From Thiodiazotropha sp050291245 (GTDB lineage Bacteria; Pseudomonadota; Gammaproteobacteria; Chromatiales; Chromatiaceae): a DNA stretch of 64,000 nt. Below the pieces are notes generated by a model, which had not been told where the DNA came from, searched no databases, and saw nothing but the letters and a program-made list of their open reading frames with translations. Each line of letters starts with the position of its first letter. Within the stretch, counting starts at the first letter, position 1. The position numbers were made by a program, and so were the translations under genes. Shown here one piece after another: positions 53,100 through 62,052 of this stretch. Where the stretch lies: NCBI GenBank assembly GCA_050291245.1, contig JBNKJP010000033.1:1-64000 (forward strand), written 5' to 3'.

Positions 53100-53450
53100 C
53101 TATAAAGCGCTAAGTTTTTCTTTAACCTTAAGCAATAGATCAGTAACTATATTTATCTGCTCTGGATGTTTGACATTATATGAGTCACATGCCTTTTCTA
53201 ATATCGAATAAAATTCATTATAGCCGACAATTACCTCCTCTCCTTTTATTGCAAACTCAATGCCCTCAAGGGGTTCTTCTCCACAATCTTCTTCACCAGG
53301 AAATCCACAATAGGCGTCATTAAATCCAGCTCCTAACCCCTGTTCAAAGCTTTTTAAAGTAGTAATAAAGCTTCTATCTGGAATCGCATTAAAAAACACC
53401 TGCACCGGAAGTAGTCTATCTTCTAGAATCACCCTGAATTTATCATTCAT
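53100..53450 (-). CDS. immunity protein for toxin 1 (CdiI-like)
   Basis: 116 residues from ATG 53450; an in-frame GTG at 53462 overlaps the toxin stop. Acidic protein (YCGFPGEEDCGEEPLEGIEFAIKGEEVIVGYNEFYSILEKACDSY), typical for a toxin-neutralising partner. The G-I-E-F...E-E-V-x-V...E-F-Y pattern resembles the CdiI family paired with CdiA ribonuclease tips, from memory. It follows the toxin gene directly, and its TAG stop overlaps the GGTCCAAACA boundary repeat. Confidence 0.7.
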   Translation of the reverse strand: MNDKFRVILEDRLLPVQVFFNAIPDRSFITTLKSFEQGLGAGFNDAYCGFPGEEDCGEEPLEGIEFAIKGEEVIVGYNEFYSILEKACDSYNVKHPEQINIVTDLLLKVKEKLSAL

Positions 53451-53461
53451 CGCTATCACCA

Positions 53462-54883
53462 CTAGAAATTAGGAAAAAAGCTTTTAACTGCACCGGTATC
53501 ATCTAAGTACCCTCTAAATTCCAATCCATTTGGTGCAGTGCCAACCCATTCTCTATTGAGTTTCCCCGCAGCTTGAGCTTCTGCTGCTGCCTGTCTCCCC
53601 CAATCCATAAACTGTTCGTTTGAGATCTTTTTTGGATCATATACAGTTTTCTCAAGGATTGCTGCTCGGTAACTCCCAGTGGGATTACCAGACGGGTCTA
53701 ATGCAGTCATTCTGTATCGTATAGTCTTGACACCATCTACAGACGGATGCGGTACAACCTCTTCAATCTTGTATTCATTGGAATACTTTAAGAATTCATC
53801 TCGGTTATGTGCGCCGCCGATGCCACGTTTACGGGGAACGTCGTAGTCTCGATATACGATGTGTTCGTCGTACTTCTCTGTAAAGCGGGCAAATCCATTA
53901 TTTGGACCAACTATTTCCGACCGCACCGAAGCGTCACTCAAAGAGTTCGCTCCTACCCCTCCATCAGCCTCACTCACCTTGTTTCCGTCAATACTCGACA
54001 GTTTACCATCCCCAGCCGCCTCTGCACCTCCACCCAGCTTTCTGGGAGTATCCGTCGCCAGCGATTCAAGCTTCGCCAATGTTCGCATTCGCGCCAGTGA
54101 GCCGAATACGGCTACATCACCCAAGCCTGTCATCTGCAGCATAGCGTCATTCGAAATGGCTTTTCCTACTTCAAAATAACCACCTTGTTGTTTTGCGGTT
54201 GCTATTGCCTGGTTGGTTGCCTGGATATTCCTTTTCAGGCCCGCTCCGATATCCTCCCAGCTGGGCAAAGACAAACCGGGTGAGTCGCTTTTTTGCCCGG
54301 TACTGTCAATGTCGAGAAATTCGAGATTGTCTACGTTTTTCAGTTCTTCACTCTCTTTGCAGACAGTCTTGCCCATGTCAACCAGACCCATCACGGTGTT
54401 TTCGGCCAGGCCATAGACCACGCCCGCTGTCATGGCTGTGTACTGAAACCCGTTGATGCGAGGTCCTATTTTGACACCGGTATCACTCACACCAAGCGGG
54501 TCATCCAAGCCGCTGTTCTGCCGGCTTGAGTAGTCTACTGCAGTATTTCCTTGTTCTTCATGCACTTGTCGCACCAGATCTCTGGCCTCGCCACCAGCGT
54601 GCTCGTAAATCACCGCCAGGGCATGCTGACCATCCGGAGTGGCCGCCAGATTGTTGATCCCTTCCCTGCCCGCGGATTCGATGAATTGGTTGGCGAGTTG
54701 GGTTTTCTGATCCCGGTTTCGTTGTTCAAACTGGCGTTTGACCACGGCTTCCGGTTGGGGGCTTTGGCTGGCCTGTTGATAGAGGGCCTGGCCCTCCGTT
54801 TGAGCAGCGCCTTCCGGGTTGGCGCTTACAGCCGAATATGTGGTGGCTACCGCACTTTTGGTGAACAGATTGGGTGATGTCAC
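53462..54883 (-). CDS. polymorphic toxin 1: shared N-terminal domain and CdiA-type nuclease tip
   Basis: 473 residues, GTG start at 54883 with AGAGGG upstream. Residues 1-120 form the shared N-terminal domain (QALYQQASQSPQPEAVVKRQ, FEQRNRDQ, ATPDGQHALAV). A hydrophobic patch (YTAMTAGVVYGLAENTVMG, about 148-166) and a linker (LSSIDGNKVSEADG...SLSDASVRS) lead to V-G-P-N-N at about 326. The ~148-residue tip contains RKRGIGGAHNRDEFLKYSN, VVPHPSVDGVKTIRY, EKTVYDPKKIS and ends GYLDDTGAVKSFFPNF, which I match to CdiA C-terminal nuclease tips of the G-G-H-N type. No signal peptide, VgrG, PAAR, Rhs or two-partner domain is present, so the export route is unclear. Confidence 0.8.
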   Translation of the reverse strand: MTSPNLFTKSAVATTYSAVSANPEGAAQTEGQALYQQASQSPQPEAVVKRQFEQRNRDQKTQLANQFIESAGREGINNLAATPDGQHALAVIYEHAGGEARDLVRQVHEEQGNTAVDYSSRQNSGLDDPLGVSDTGVKIGPRINGFQYTAMTAGVVYGLAENTVMGLVDMGKTVCKESEELKNVDNLEFLDIDSTGQKSDSPGLSLPSWEDIGAGLKRNIQATNQAIATAKQQGGYFEVGKAISNDAMLQMTGLGDVAVFGSLARMRTLAKLESLATDTPRKLGGGAEAAGDGKLSSIDGNKVSEADGGVGANSLSDASVRSEIVGPNNGFARFTEKYDEHIVYRDYDVPRKRGIGGAHNRDEFLKYSNEYKIEEVVPHPSVDGVKTIRYRMTALDPSGNPTGSYRAAILEKTVYDPKKISNEQFMDWGRQAAAEAQAAGKLNREWVGTAPNGLEFRGYLDDTGAVKSFFPNF

Positions 54884-54982
54884 GGATCCCTCTGATTAGT
54901 ATATTGACGATCTTATTTCAATCCTATACCACAGAGCGGTTATTCGAATATATATGATAACCCTAGCTTTGGGGAATCTTTC

Positions 54983-55918
54983 ATGTACGATCCCGTGATG
55001 TTTCTTCTGTACCGGATCAGGGCCTGCTTGGCCGCCTTTCTGCACCGCTGGGCGCGCAGGTTGACTCCGAACCGAACGCCGCGCTATCACGGACGGCGCA
55101 AACCCATTCCGATCACCCGCACACCAGGGTTGCGGTTACTCAACACCCCCAAACCACCCTGGGTTCGTGAGGAACTCTTGCGCATGAAGGCTCAGATACC
55201 TGAGGCGAGCAGCCGTTTCCTGGCGGCCACCTTTAACCGAAGGTTCCTAGTGGCTCGCCGGATGACGGTGGGCAAAACCTATGTGGCTGAAACGCTCAAG
55301 CTGTACGCCTATGAGATTCAGGTTCTGAGCACGGAGCTGAAACGCCGGCCACCCCGTCTCGTTCCTCTGCACCTTATCTGGGGCTTGGACTTAACAGGAA
55401 AGACGGACCGTGATGGTAACACCCATAGCCTGCTGGGCATCGTGGAGCACGCCAGCCGGGCAAATCTGGTCTTGAGCGCCTTGAAGGACAAAACGATCTT
55501 GACCCTGCTGGAACAGCTCATTGGCGTGATCCGCCGCTATGGCAAACCCCGAATCATCCGCACCGACAATGAACCACTTTTTCAAGCCAAACGCTTTCAG
55601 ATCGCATTGTGGCTGCTCAATATTAAACACCAGACAACCGAACCGGGCTGCCCCTGGATGAATGGGCGCATCGAACGCTTCTTCGGCACCCTGAAAGAAA
55701 AGCTCGATCGCTGGGAGGTCGATTCCCGCGAACAGCTTGAGACAGCCCTGGGACTGTTTCGGATTTGGTACAATCACCTGCGACCACATCAACATCTGCA
55801 TGGGCGAACACCGGCGGAAGTCTGGGCGGGGATCGATTGTTATGCCACCGAACCCCGGCAATCTGTTCCGGTAGCGGCCTGGGATGGATTGCTAACAGGA
55901 TACTATATGCTGTATTGA
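54983..55918 (+). mobile_element. integrase-core (DDE) transposase
   Basis: 311 residues, ATG 54983. rve-type core with WGLDLTGKTD (first Asp), RIIRTDNEPLF (second Asp) and NGRIERFFGTLKEKLDRW (Glu), followed by FRIWYNHLRPHQHLHGRTPAEVW, the usual C-terminal signature of IS3/IS481-like elements. An N-terminal region (RIRACLAAFLHRWARRLTPNR) is basic. It moves DNA by a DDE mechanism. I could not identify matching terminal inverted repeats, so element boundaries are unknown. It lies 100 bp upstream of toxin 1 on the opposite strand, where the other two toxins have a conserved upstream block. Confidence 0.85.
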
Positions 55919-56000
55919 GTAACCAGGTAGCCAACAGATCGTCATCCGGATAGAGATTTCAGGCTGTCCGCGTGAAGTTGCGCCTATCGGACCGAGTAGC

Positions 56001-56155
56001 GAGATAACGCCCCCCCTGAGAAGGCGGAACAGGAGTGAACCGCCTCGCATTATCGGTATTTGCTCAGCAAAAAAGTCGTCAGGAGCAGTCGATATTTTAA
56101 TTTTTGAGGGGGAATCCTTCCAAATATCCTCTGGCGGACATGCGGACAGGACACC
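56001..56155. repeat. 155-bp direct repeat, unit 1
   Basis: Begins GAGATAACGCC and ends GGACATGCGGACAGGACACC. It is repeated with about 80% identity at 56187-56344. Internal words shared by both include GTGAACC, ATTATCG, TATTTGCTC, AAAAAAGTCGTCA, GGGGAATCCTTCCAAAT and CTGGCGGACATGCGG. No gene is supported in it. Confidence 0.85.
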
Positions 56156-56186
56156 GCGGAGAGCTGTGTCTACTGAACCAAGGCGT

Positions 56187-56344
56187 GAGATAACGCCCTC
56201 CCCCTGAAGAGGCGGTTTATGAGTGAACCACCTCACATTATCGATATTTGCTCCGCAAAAAAGTCGTCATGTGTAGTCGATAATTGATTTTTTTAGGGGG
56301 GAATCCTTCCAAATGTCGCCTGGCGGACATGCGGACAGGACACC
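56187..56344. repeat. 158-bp direct repeat, unit 2
   Basis: Second unit, 31 bp after the first. Its end (GGACAGGACACC) joins directly to the transposase 3' fragment at 56345, so the junction is probably an insertion or recombination point. Confidence 0.85.
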
Positions 56345-56690
56345 TATCATTTCGAAAGCCAATTCAAGGGTTTGGTCGGTGCGGCCTATACCCTGAAACA
56401 GGCTTGTCAGAGCCTCGGATATCAACGCAGCCCAGGTCTGTCGGCCTGTAAACTGCTGCTGACGTAGAAAACCTCTCAATTCATACGGCACTACACCAAA
56501 TCTACAGTTGCAGAGAGAGCTCTGCGCTCGGCGATTAGGAAATACGCCAGAATCCTCAGGTTTTAAGCTCTGTTGAGCATAAAGCGACGACACCAACAAA
56601 TCTTTTTCAGACTGGATCCGTTAATCAAATCCACTTTTTGTGTATTTTTGATGGCGAAACCAGTTTTCTTACAATGGCTGTCCATGTAGT
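56345..56690. repeat. direct repeat, right copy (transposase 3' end plus downstream DNA)
   Basis: Starts with the last ~40 codons of the Y1 transposase (YHFESQFKGLVGAAYTLKQ to the TAG at 56464-56466) and continues with downstream DNA, ending in TGGCTGTCCATGTAGTTC near 56683. Copy of 52374-52722. It is only a fragment and codes for nothing functional. Confidence 0.75.
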
Positions 56691-56747
56691 TCGTTCGTTC
56701 ATGTAGTTCGATGATAAAACAACCTGACTTCCCGCGATCTTTCTGAG

Positions 56748-57869
56748 TTATGGTATCCACACCAAATTGCCATTCGAAGCAAAATCATTATTCAATTCAT
56801 TAGAATTATAATAACTGACAATGTGTACAATACCTCCATCACCATCATCGTTTAGCGCAACATTTCGACTATCAGATGGAATTGCATATAACCCACCAAA
56901 TACAGTAATCCCAACAACCTCATCATCTTGGCCACTCACGTATCCGACCATATTCATGATAAATTTCCCATCCGGTGACCATGCAGGGTAATTAATTATT
57001 GGGTTATCATTATTTGGGACATAAGCTAGCTGATGCAAATCCGTTCCATCGGCATTCATAATCCATGTCGATCCATGAATAGAATGCATTGAAGCGCTAG
57101 TTACTAGTGTGAACGCGATCTTTGTTCCATCCGGGCTTGCAGAAATATAATCGGGTCGGCCAGCATCTTCAGTGAATGTATAAATTGGTGTACCCATTGT
57201 GCCATATGGTGCTGTTACATAAACAGTTTGATCGTGAATATAAACTATTTGACCGCTATCGTTTAGCCAGTCAAATGATCGCGCCCAATGACTTGGTAAA
57301 TATGAACTACTTATAAATTGAAAATTTCGGTCAAAAATTACTAATTCATCATTTCCATTTTGATATCGTGAGTCATTATGAAAAAAAGCGAAGTATTGCT
57401 TATTCCTGGATAATCTTGCATTGCGTGATATTTCCTCAATAAGCTTCCCTGTGCCTATAAGATCCCCATTATTACTGCGAATCTCAATACAGTCATCAAA
57501 AAGCGAAGGGAATTCGGAATCAGTTGTATTCAAACAATTGCTAACCGAGACAACAAATTCAGTGCCATCAGAACTAGGCATTGCTGTGTAATTTGCCATG
57601 GAATGATATTCATTATCTAATTCTTCAGTCCAGTCAACACCTGGTATTTGAGAATATTTACCTGTTGATAGATCAAGTATCAATCCATCATTATCACCCC
57701 CCATAAACAAACGCCCCGTTATAGCGTCACCATTTACATGATTTTCATCAATTACCTGATTGGTATTATTATTTGGAGTTGATGTGCCACCAGAACCTCC
57801 ACCACAACTTATTTGAAAAAGCATAAAAATAACAGCGAACACTGTCTTTAGTTTACGATCTTTATTCAT
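56748..57869 (-). CDS. lipoprotein with TolB/PD40-like beta-propeller repeats
   Basis: 373 residues. The N-terminus (LKTVFAVIFMLFQISC) is a lipoprotein signal peptide with Cys at about 22, followed by GGGSGGTSTPNNN, a flexible linker. The mature protein contains propeller-like blades: SASPDGTKIAFTLV, YPAWSPDGKFIMNM and DELVIFDRNFQFI, where the S-P-D-G-x-x-I motif is typical of PD40/TolB repeats. Probably an outer membrane or periplasmic lipoprotein; role unknown. The low GC content fits the surrounding island. Confidence 0.7.
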   Translation of the reverse strand: MNKDRKLKTVFAVIFMLFQISCGGGSGGTSTPNNNTNQVIDENHVNGDAITGRLFMGGDNDGLILDLSTGKYSQIPGVDWTEELDNEYHSMANYTAMPSSDGTEFVVSVSNCLNTTDSEFPSLFDDCIEIRSNNGDLIGTGKLIEEISRNARLSRNKQYFAFFHNDSRYQNGNDELVIFDRNFQFISSSYLPSHWARSFDWLNDSGQIVYIHDQTVYVTAPYGTMGTPIYTFTEDAGRPDYISASPDGTKIAFTLVTSASMHSIHGSTWIMNADGTDLHQLAYVPNNDNPIINYPAWSPDGKFIMNMVGYVSGQDDEVVGITVFGGLYAIPSDSRNVALNDDGDGGIVHIVSYYNSNELNNDFASNGNLVWIP

Positions 57870-57898
57870 AGGTTAAATCTTCGATTTGGTGACCACGC

Positions 57899-57930
57899 AA
57901 AAAAGCCAGGCACAAAACATGCCTGGCTAC
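57899..57930 (-). terminator. intrinsic terminator after the Gly-rich gene
   Basis: On the minus strand AGCCAGGCA-tgttttg-TGCCTGGCT is a perfect nine-base stem followed by TTTTTT. It lies about 30 bp past the stop of the gene at 57961 and upstream of the lipoprotein gene. Confidence 0.9.
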
Positions 57931-57960
57931 ATTGATTCAGTACTCTAACTACTGAACATA

Positions 57961-58656
57961 TTATTGCTTTCTTGCAATAGAAGACAGACCATCACCAATA
58001 GTCTTTATTGCAGTAGCGGTTGCTTCCGAAGCCATACCAAAAAGCTTGGACTCAGCCTGGAATTCGCCCTGAGCATCCAAAAAATCTTGCCGTGAGCTTT
58101 CGTCTTCACCCGTACTCTTTGCCATTGTATCTGAAGCAGACAACATTTTATTCAGGTGCTCTCCTTGGACTTTTGACATCGCTTTGGCGAGCATCACAAG
58201 CCAGTTCCCTTTGCCTTCACCACTACCAGATCCGCATTTCTGGTCTTTTTTCCCTTCCTCTTCTGCGTGATTCATAACCATATCGGTTATCATTTTAGAC
58301 ATCTGCTTGTTGAAGTCACCGATAGCATTATCCACACCACTCTGACACGCTGATGGTGTAGATTGTTGGCTGCCAGACGCCACCTGATCAATGGCTCCAC
58401 ACAACTCATCTTTAATAAACTGAGGAAGTCCGAGACCTTGCACTGCTTCCTTCAAACAGCCCGCCAAAGAATTTGTAGCATTATTGTTCATTGCATTCTG
58501 GACATTACCTTGACCAAACTGCTCAACCATCTGACCAAGCATCTGACCAATCTGTCCACCAATCATTGAACCAATCTGAGCACCGATGGGGCCACCAAAC
58601 ATGCCACCAACAACACCACCGATCATGCTACCAATACCACCTAAATCAAAGCCCAT
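57961..58656 (-). CDS. Gly/Met-rich secreted-type protein of unknown function
   Basis: 231 residues, ATG 58656 with AAGGAGA upstream. The N-terminal 45 residues are built from G-G-x-x-G and M-I-G-G repeats (GGIGSMIGGVVGGMFGGPIG), suggesting membrane insertion or assembly. Then a region with three cysteines (SLAGCLKEAVQ, KDELCGAID, SACQSG), and a helical C-terminal half (NWLVMLAKAMSKVQGEHLNKML ... EFQAESKLFGMASEATATAIKTIGDGLSSIARKQ) reminiscent of self-assembling filament or translocator proteins of type III secretion. No signal peptide. A motif like that upstream of the DUF1521 gene precedes it. Function not known. Confidence 0.55.
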   Translation of the reverse strand: MGFDLGGIGSMIGGVVGGMFGGPIGAQIGSMIGGQIGQMLGQMVEQFGQGNVQNAMNNNATNSLAGCLKEAVQGLGLPQFIKDELCGAIDQVASGSQQSTPSACQSGVDNAIGDFNKQMSKMITDMVMNHAEEEGKKDQKCGSGSGEGKGNWLVMLAKAMSKVQGEHLNKMLSASDTMAKSTGEDESSRQDFLDAQGEFQAESKLFGMASEATATAIKTIGDGLSSIARKQ

Positions 58657-59702
58657 GATAATTCTCCTTGTTACAAATACGTAATAAATCGTTTGAACTC
58701 AGCGACATCGAAGAACCTTCCATGTCTGCTTCCTTACGATCGCCACCCAGTTCATTCAGATGACGACTCTAATGTAAGCGTTACGGAGGTGTTGGGAAAT
58801 CGGGAATTGTCCTAGCTAGGGTTAACACCTATCCGTAGGTTTTCCGTTCTATCCTTTGATCCTCGCCAGGTTACTTGAGGGGTTTCTCTGATTATATGTT
58901 GCCTGGAAGGTAGGCACAAGAACCAAACGATTAATTGTCAACTCACTCAAATTATCACTTAATTTCAATAAGTTATGATCATTGTTCAAATGCATACCCT
59001 TGTCTTTGCAAGAGAATTGAAGGTTAAAATTTGGTGGATTGTGTTGTGATTCGTAGTTTTTCAGGCATCAAAATGTGATATTTAGCTTCGGCTGCACAGG
59101 GATAGTAATGTGATGAGTATCACAATAATGAGATATGGACGATAGCTAGCAAGGATCCGGTGTTGTGGGGTGCTCCGATAACTCATCGCACATTTCAAAG
59201 TTTTGAGCGTAGAACCTAGCATTCTGAAGCGTGTTTTCCTGGGTACTGATAATTATGAGAGCACTCTGATACCCGCAATACTTGATCTGTACCTTTTGCA
59301 TAATGGATGTATTTCGCTCCTCCCCTTGCACCGCACCGTTTTTCGCAAAGGATAAAGGAGATTCGATCATCAACACAGCGAGATTAACGCTCAACATTTA
59401 TCAGTCGAGCATTATCGGCATTCCCACACAGGGCTTGGAAATACATACTTGGCATCTTCTTTGCTCATTTTATTGTAGATATCCAAATAGCACAAAAAAT
59501 GCTTACCGAGAAGAGCTCACCGTCGGTAAGTTCTATTTCTACTACTCCCATACCCAAGACACTCCGCCTGGCACGTCAAACCAGCCTAATCGGTCACGGT
59601 TCCGTGGATTCAGATGCAGCACCGATAGCTGAAAGCCGTGGGGTTTGCGACCGGGCCAAAGGTTATGGTGCGCGGGTGGCTAAGCTAAGGAACAGTGAAA
59701 CA

Positions 59703-59736
59703 AAAGCCTCACCAGCCTATTGGCTAGTGAGGCTTT
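59703..59736 (-). terminator. terminator of the toxin 2 / immunity 2 operon
   Basis: AAAGCCTCAC pairs exactly with GTGAGGCTTT, with an inner AGCC/GGCT pair and a TATT-type loop; on the minus strand TTTTGTTT follows. It lies about 105 bp past the immunity gene, after the displaced toxin remnant. Confidence 0.8.
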
Positions 59737-59746
59737 CCTGGGAGAG

Positions 59747-59832
59747 TTACCCCTTCGCTGCAATCAAGCTACCAATTGCCTCTTTAAGTCAGCACGGCTT
59801 AAAGAAGTAACTATCGGTGATCTGTTTGGACC
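59747..59832 (-). pseudogene. decayed toxin-tip remnant after immunity 2
   Basis: Starts at 59832 on the minus strand with GGTCCAAACA, read as Gly-Pro-Asn, followed by RSPIVTSLSRAD; a one-base shift then gives LKEAIGSLIAAKG and a stop. The pattern suggests the end of a toxin-like protein interrupted by a frameshift. Too short to assign a family. Confidence 0.4.
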
Positions 59833-59842
59833 AACACTCTAA

Positions 59843-60124
59843 CTACGTTTGAACGCCCTCTACCAAAACTTGCCTGATTAACTTGAAAGTATCCCTTGCA
59901 CTATCGTTTTCAACATAATCACTATGCCGCTCGACATAGTCCAATAATTCACTTTCATCTAAATCTGATGCAAGAACCTCATCCAACTCAGATATTAGCT
60001 TATCCACAACATCCGGCCCGTTCACCAGATATTGTTGAATTGCTTCTTCCATAGTAAATGCTGCTTCCTGATATAAGCACTTATCCATAAACTCAGTGAT
60101 TTCTTTATATTTATCATCAAACAT
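59843..60124 (-). CDS. immunity protein for toxin 2 (CdiI_2-like)
   Basis: 93 residues, ATG 60124, with AAGG about nine bases upstream and a 9-bp gap to the toxin stop. Acidic helical protein: FMDKCLYQEAAFTMEEAIQQYL, ISELDEVLASDLDESELLDYVERHSDYV. The F-x-x-x-x-x-Q-E/D start and the D-E-x-E-L pattern resemble the CDI immunity family paired with RNase A-like toxins, which fits the tip of toxin 2. It should bind and block that tip. Confidence 0.75.
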   Translation of the reverse strand: MFDDKYKEITEFMDKCLYQEAAFTMEEAIQQYLVNGPDVVDKLISELDEVLASDLDESELLDYVERHSDYVENDSARDTFKLIRQVLVEGVQT

Positions 60125-60133
60125 AATCTGACC

Positions 60134-61930
60134 TTACTTTGTAGGGAATCCAGTAACTATCGCATATGGTAATCCGGCTTGATTTTGAACTTTATCGATT
60201 ATCAGTCTTACGCCACTACCATCGACAAAATTGGTATTGCCTCTGACTAGTATGCTACCTGTATTTTCATTTAAAGGTACATTTAAAACCAGGCGATTAT
60301 CCCTAGCTACGATTGAAACTGGTTGAGCCATAAACTGATTTATTTCAGTCTGTTTCAAATTAATTACTTTGGACAAGATCGATTCAGCTTGAGAACGATC
60401 GTTAAATGTTGATACCTGCCTAAGCCGCGTATTGCTAGCTAAACGTTGTTGTAAATCAGTCAACGACTGGCCAACATGTCTCTGGATTGTGTGCGCCGGT
60501 TGATTAAAGACTGACATCACACCTTCATGAGCTTGCAAGCCTCCACCAGGAACTAACCTTGAAGATTGTCCCACTTGAGTTGGCCCAACAAAATCTAGAT
60601 CTCCAGCTAAAGGTACACGATTATTTGGACCACTAACCCCATCCAACATCGTAACACCATTTTCAGCTTCAAGTGAAGCTGCACTACGAGAACCAACGCC
60701 TTCACTGCTTGTCACCTGACTGGATCCACTATCTATCTTCAATTCAACCTGATCAACAATCCTCTCAGTCTGAATTGGAGATTCTCCATCCCTTTTCAAC
60801 CGCTCACTGAATGATTTCTGGAGGAAATCGGTAACTTTTTTCCCTCCTTCAGACAGTCGATTCGATGCAAGATTTGTTGTGTTTACAGCTCTCAGGCCTA
60901 TTGCTCTCCGGATCGTGGAGAGTTCAGCCACTCCCTCCGCCAGAGGTGATACCGACATGGCAGCGCCAATGAGATCCATTTCTGTCTTCTCCAGAGGATC
61001 GCCTGTAGCGGCAGATATCACAATTGCCGGAGAATTCGCTGCCACAAGCAGCAGATTGGTTGCTGTAGTGGGTAGGTTCAGTATGGCGTCACTTGTTGAT
61101 GTAAGGACATCGACGACAGGTTGTCCCGTTGACTGGCTCTGGAACAGTGGTTTGAACGCCGCACTTTTATTAATATTCTGATTGAGTCTATCGAAAAATC
61201 CATCTTCATTTTTCGACTCTGATTTTAATTGATTAATTTTACCAATAATCGGCTTTATCGGTGCGTACTTTTGTTCGTCACCTCCGACATACGCTATCGG
61301 AGGTAAATCACTCTCTTGTTGCTGAATATACTCATTAAGCAGTTTCACTTTATCCGTGGTCAATACGGTTCCGAAAGTCTTTTGGTCATACTTGATGACC
61401 GCATTGATTGTTTCATTGGCTTGGTCGATTTCTGCTTGGCTTGCTTGATCACTCAAGTTAATCGACAACCCCATTTCTTCCGAACGTGCGTTGATTAACT
61501 CGATCAGTTGCTGTGTATTATTGGAGACCGACGCTGCACTTTGCAATGAACCCATTCCTGACTCCATTGCCTTGTTCAATTCAGCATCCCGGTTAGTATA
61601 GTCAACAGCCGTAGCTCCCTGTTCTTCATGCATTTTCTGCATAAATGCTCTACTCTCATCATCAGCGTGATCGTATACCACCGCCAGGGCATGCTGACCG
61701 TCCGGGGTTGCCGCCAGATTGTTGATCCCTTCCCTGCCTGCGGACTCGATGAATTGGTTGGCGAGTTGGGTTTGCTGATCCCGGTTTCGTTGTTCAAACT
61801 GGCGTTTGACCACGGCTTCCGGCTGAGGGCTTTGGCTGGCTTGTTGATAGAGGGCCTGACCCTCTGTCTGGTGGGTACCGGCTTGAGATTGGGCAGTGGC
61901 GCTGTGGGTGAATAAATTGGCTGTAGTCAC
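60134..61930 (-). CDS. polymorphic toxin 2: shared N-terminal domain and RNase A-like tip
   Basis: 598 residues, GTG start at 61930 with a perfect GGAGGG site. Residues 1-105 are the shared N-terminal domain (THQTEGQALYQQASQSPQPE, RNRDQQTQLANQFIESAG). A long middle region (about 110-430) includes a hydrophobic stretch (LPTTATNLLLVAANSPAIVISAATGDPL). V-S-G-P-N-N occurs at about 432-437, and the tip follows: GLQAHEGVMSVFNQPAHTIQRHVGQSL, VSTFNDRSQAESILSKVI, GSGVRLIIDKVQ. The A-H-E...H-T-I-x-R-H-V-G, S-S/T-F-x-D-x-x-x-A-E and V-R-x-I pattern matches the bacterial CdiA RNase A-like domain, so the tip is probably an RNase. Export route unknown. Confidence 0.82.
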   Translation of the reverse strand: MTTANLFTHSATAQSQAGTHQTEGQALYQQASQSPQPEAVVKRQFEQRNRDQQTQLANQFIESAGREGINNLAATPDGQHALAVVYDHADDESRAFMQKMHEEQGATAVDYTNRDAELNKAMESGMGSLQSAASVSNNTQQLIELINARSEEMGLSINLSDQASQAEIDQANETINAVIKYDQKTFGTVLTTDKVKLLNEYIQQQESDLPPIAYVGGDEQKYAPIKPIIGKINQLKSESKNEDGFFDRLNQNINKSAAFKPLFQSQSTGQPVVDVLTSTSDAILNLPTTATNLLLVAANSPAIVISAATGDPLEKTEMDLIGAAMSVSPLAEGVAELSTIRRAIGLRAVNTTNLASNRLSEGGKKVTDFLQKSFSERLKRDGESPIQTERIVDQVELKIDSGSSQVTSSEGVGSRSAASLEAENGVTMLDGVSGPNNRVPLAGDLDFVGPTQVGQSSRLVPGGGLQAHEGVMSVFNQPAHTIQRHVGQSLTDLQQRLASNTRLRQVSTFNDRSQAESILSKVINLKQTEINQFMAQPVSIVARDNRLVLNVPLNENTGSILVRGNTNFVDGSGVRLIIDKVQNQAGLPYAIVTGFPTK

Positions 61931-62052
61931 GGGTCCCTCCGTACACGATTTTTGAATTTATCCTGGATCTTATGTCATTCAAGGTGTGCCTGGATATTGG
62001 GGATTACCCATACATCCTTCATCTAAGGCCGGAATGGCGCTTGCTTATGAAG
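61931..62052. repeat. conserved block upstream of toxin 2
   Basis: About 120 bp, over 85% identical to 63732-63852 upstream of toxin 3. Shared words: ACGGGTCCCTCCGTACACGA, TTTATCCTGGATCTTATGTCAT, CAAGGTGTGCCTGGATA, GGGGATTACCCATACATCC and GCGCTTGCTTATG/ACGCTTGCTTATG. Includes the ribosome binding site and probably the promoter. Similarity ends abruptly at GCTTATG in both copies. Confidence 0.85.

Larger units (their letters stand above)
58657..59842. other. long region with little or no coding content
   Basis: About 1.2 kb with no well-supported gene. The right part of the Gly-rich gene promoter lies at 58657-58860, with GTTGGGAAAT and CCGTAGGTTTTCCG. Short frames at 59146-59397 (minus) and 59282-59632 (plus) overlap and neither has a good start. 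A terminator (59703-59736) and a decayed toxin remnant (59747-59832) occupy the right end. Confidence 0.5.

Noticed and set aside
59146..59397. Minus-strand frame of 83 codons in the long non-coding region
   Set aside because: No ribosome binding site, overlaps an equally long frame on the other strand, and reads unconvincing sequence; a real small gene is possible but not supported.
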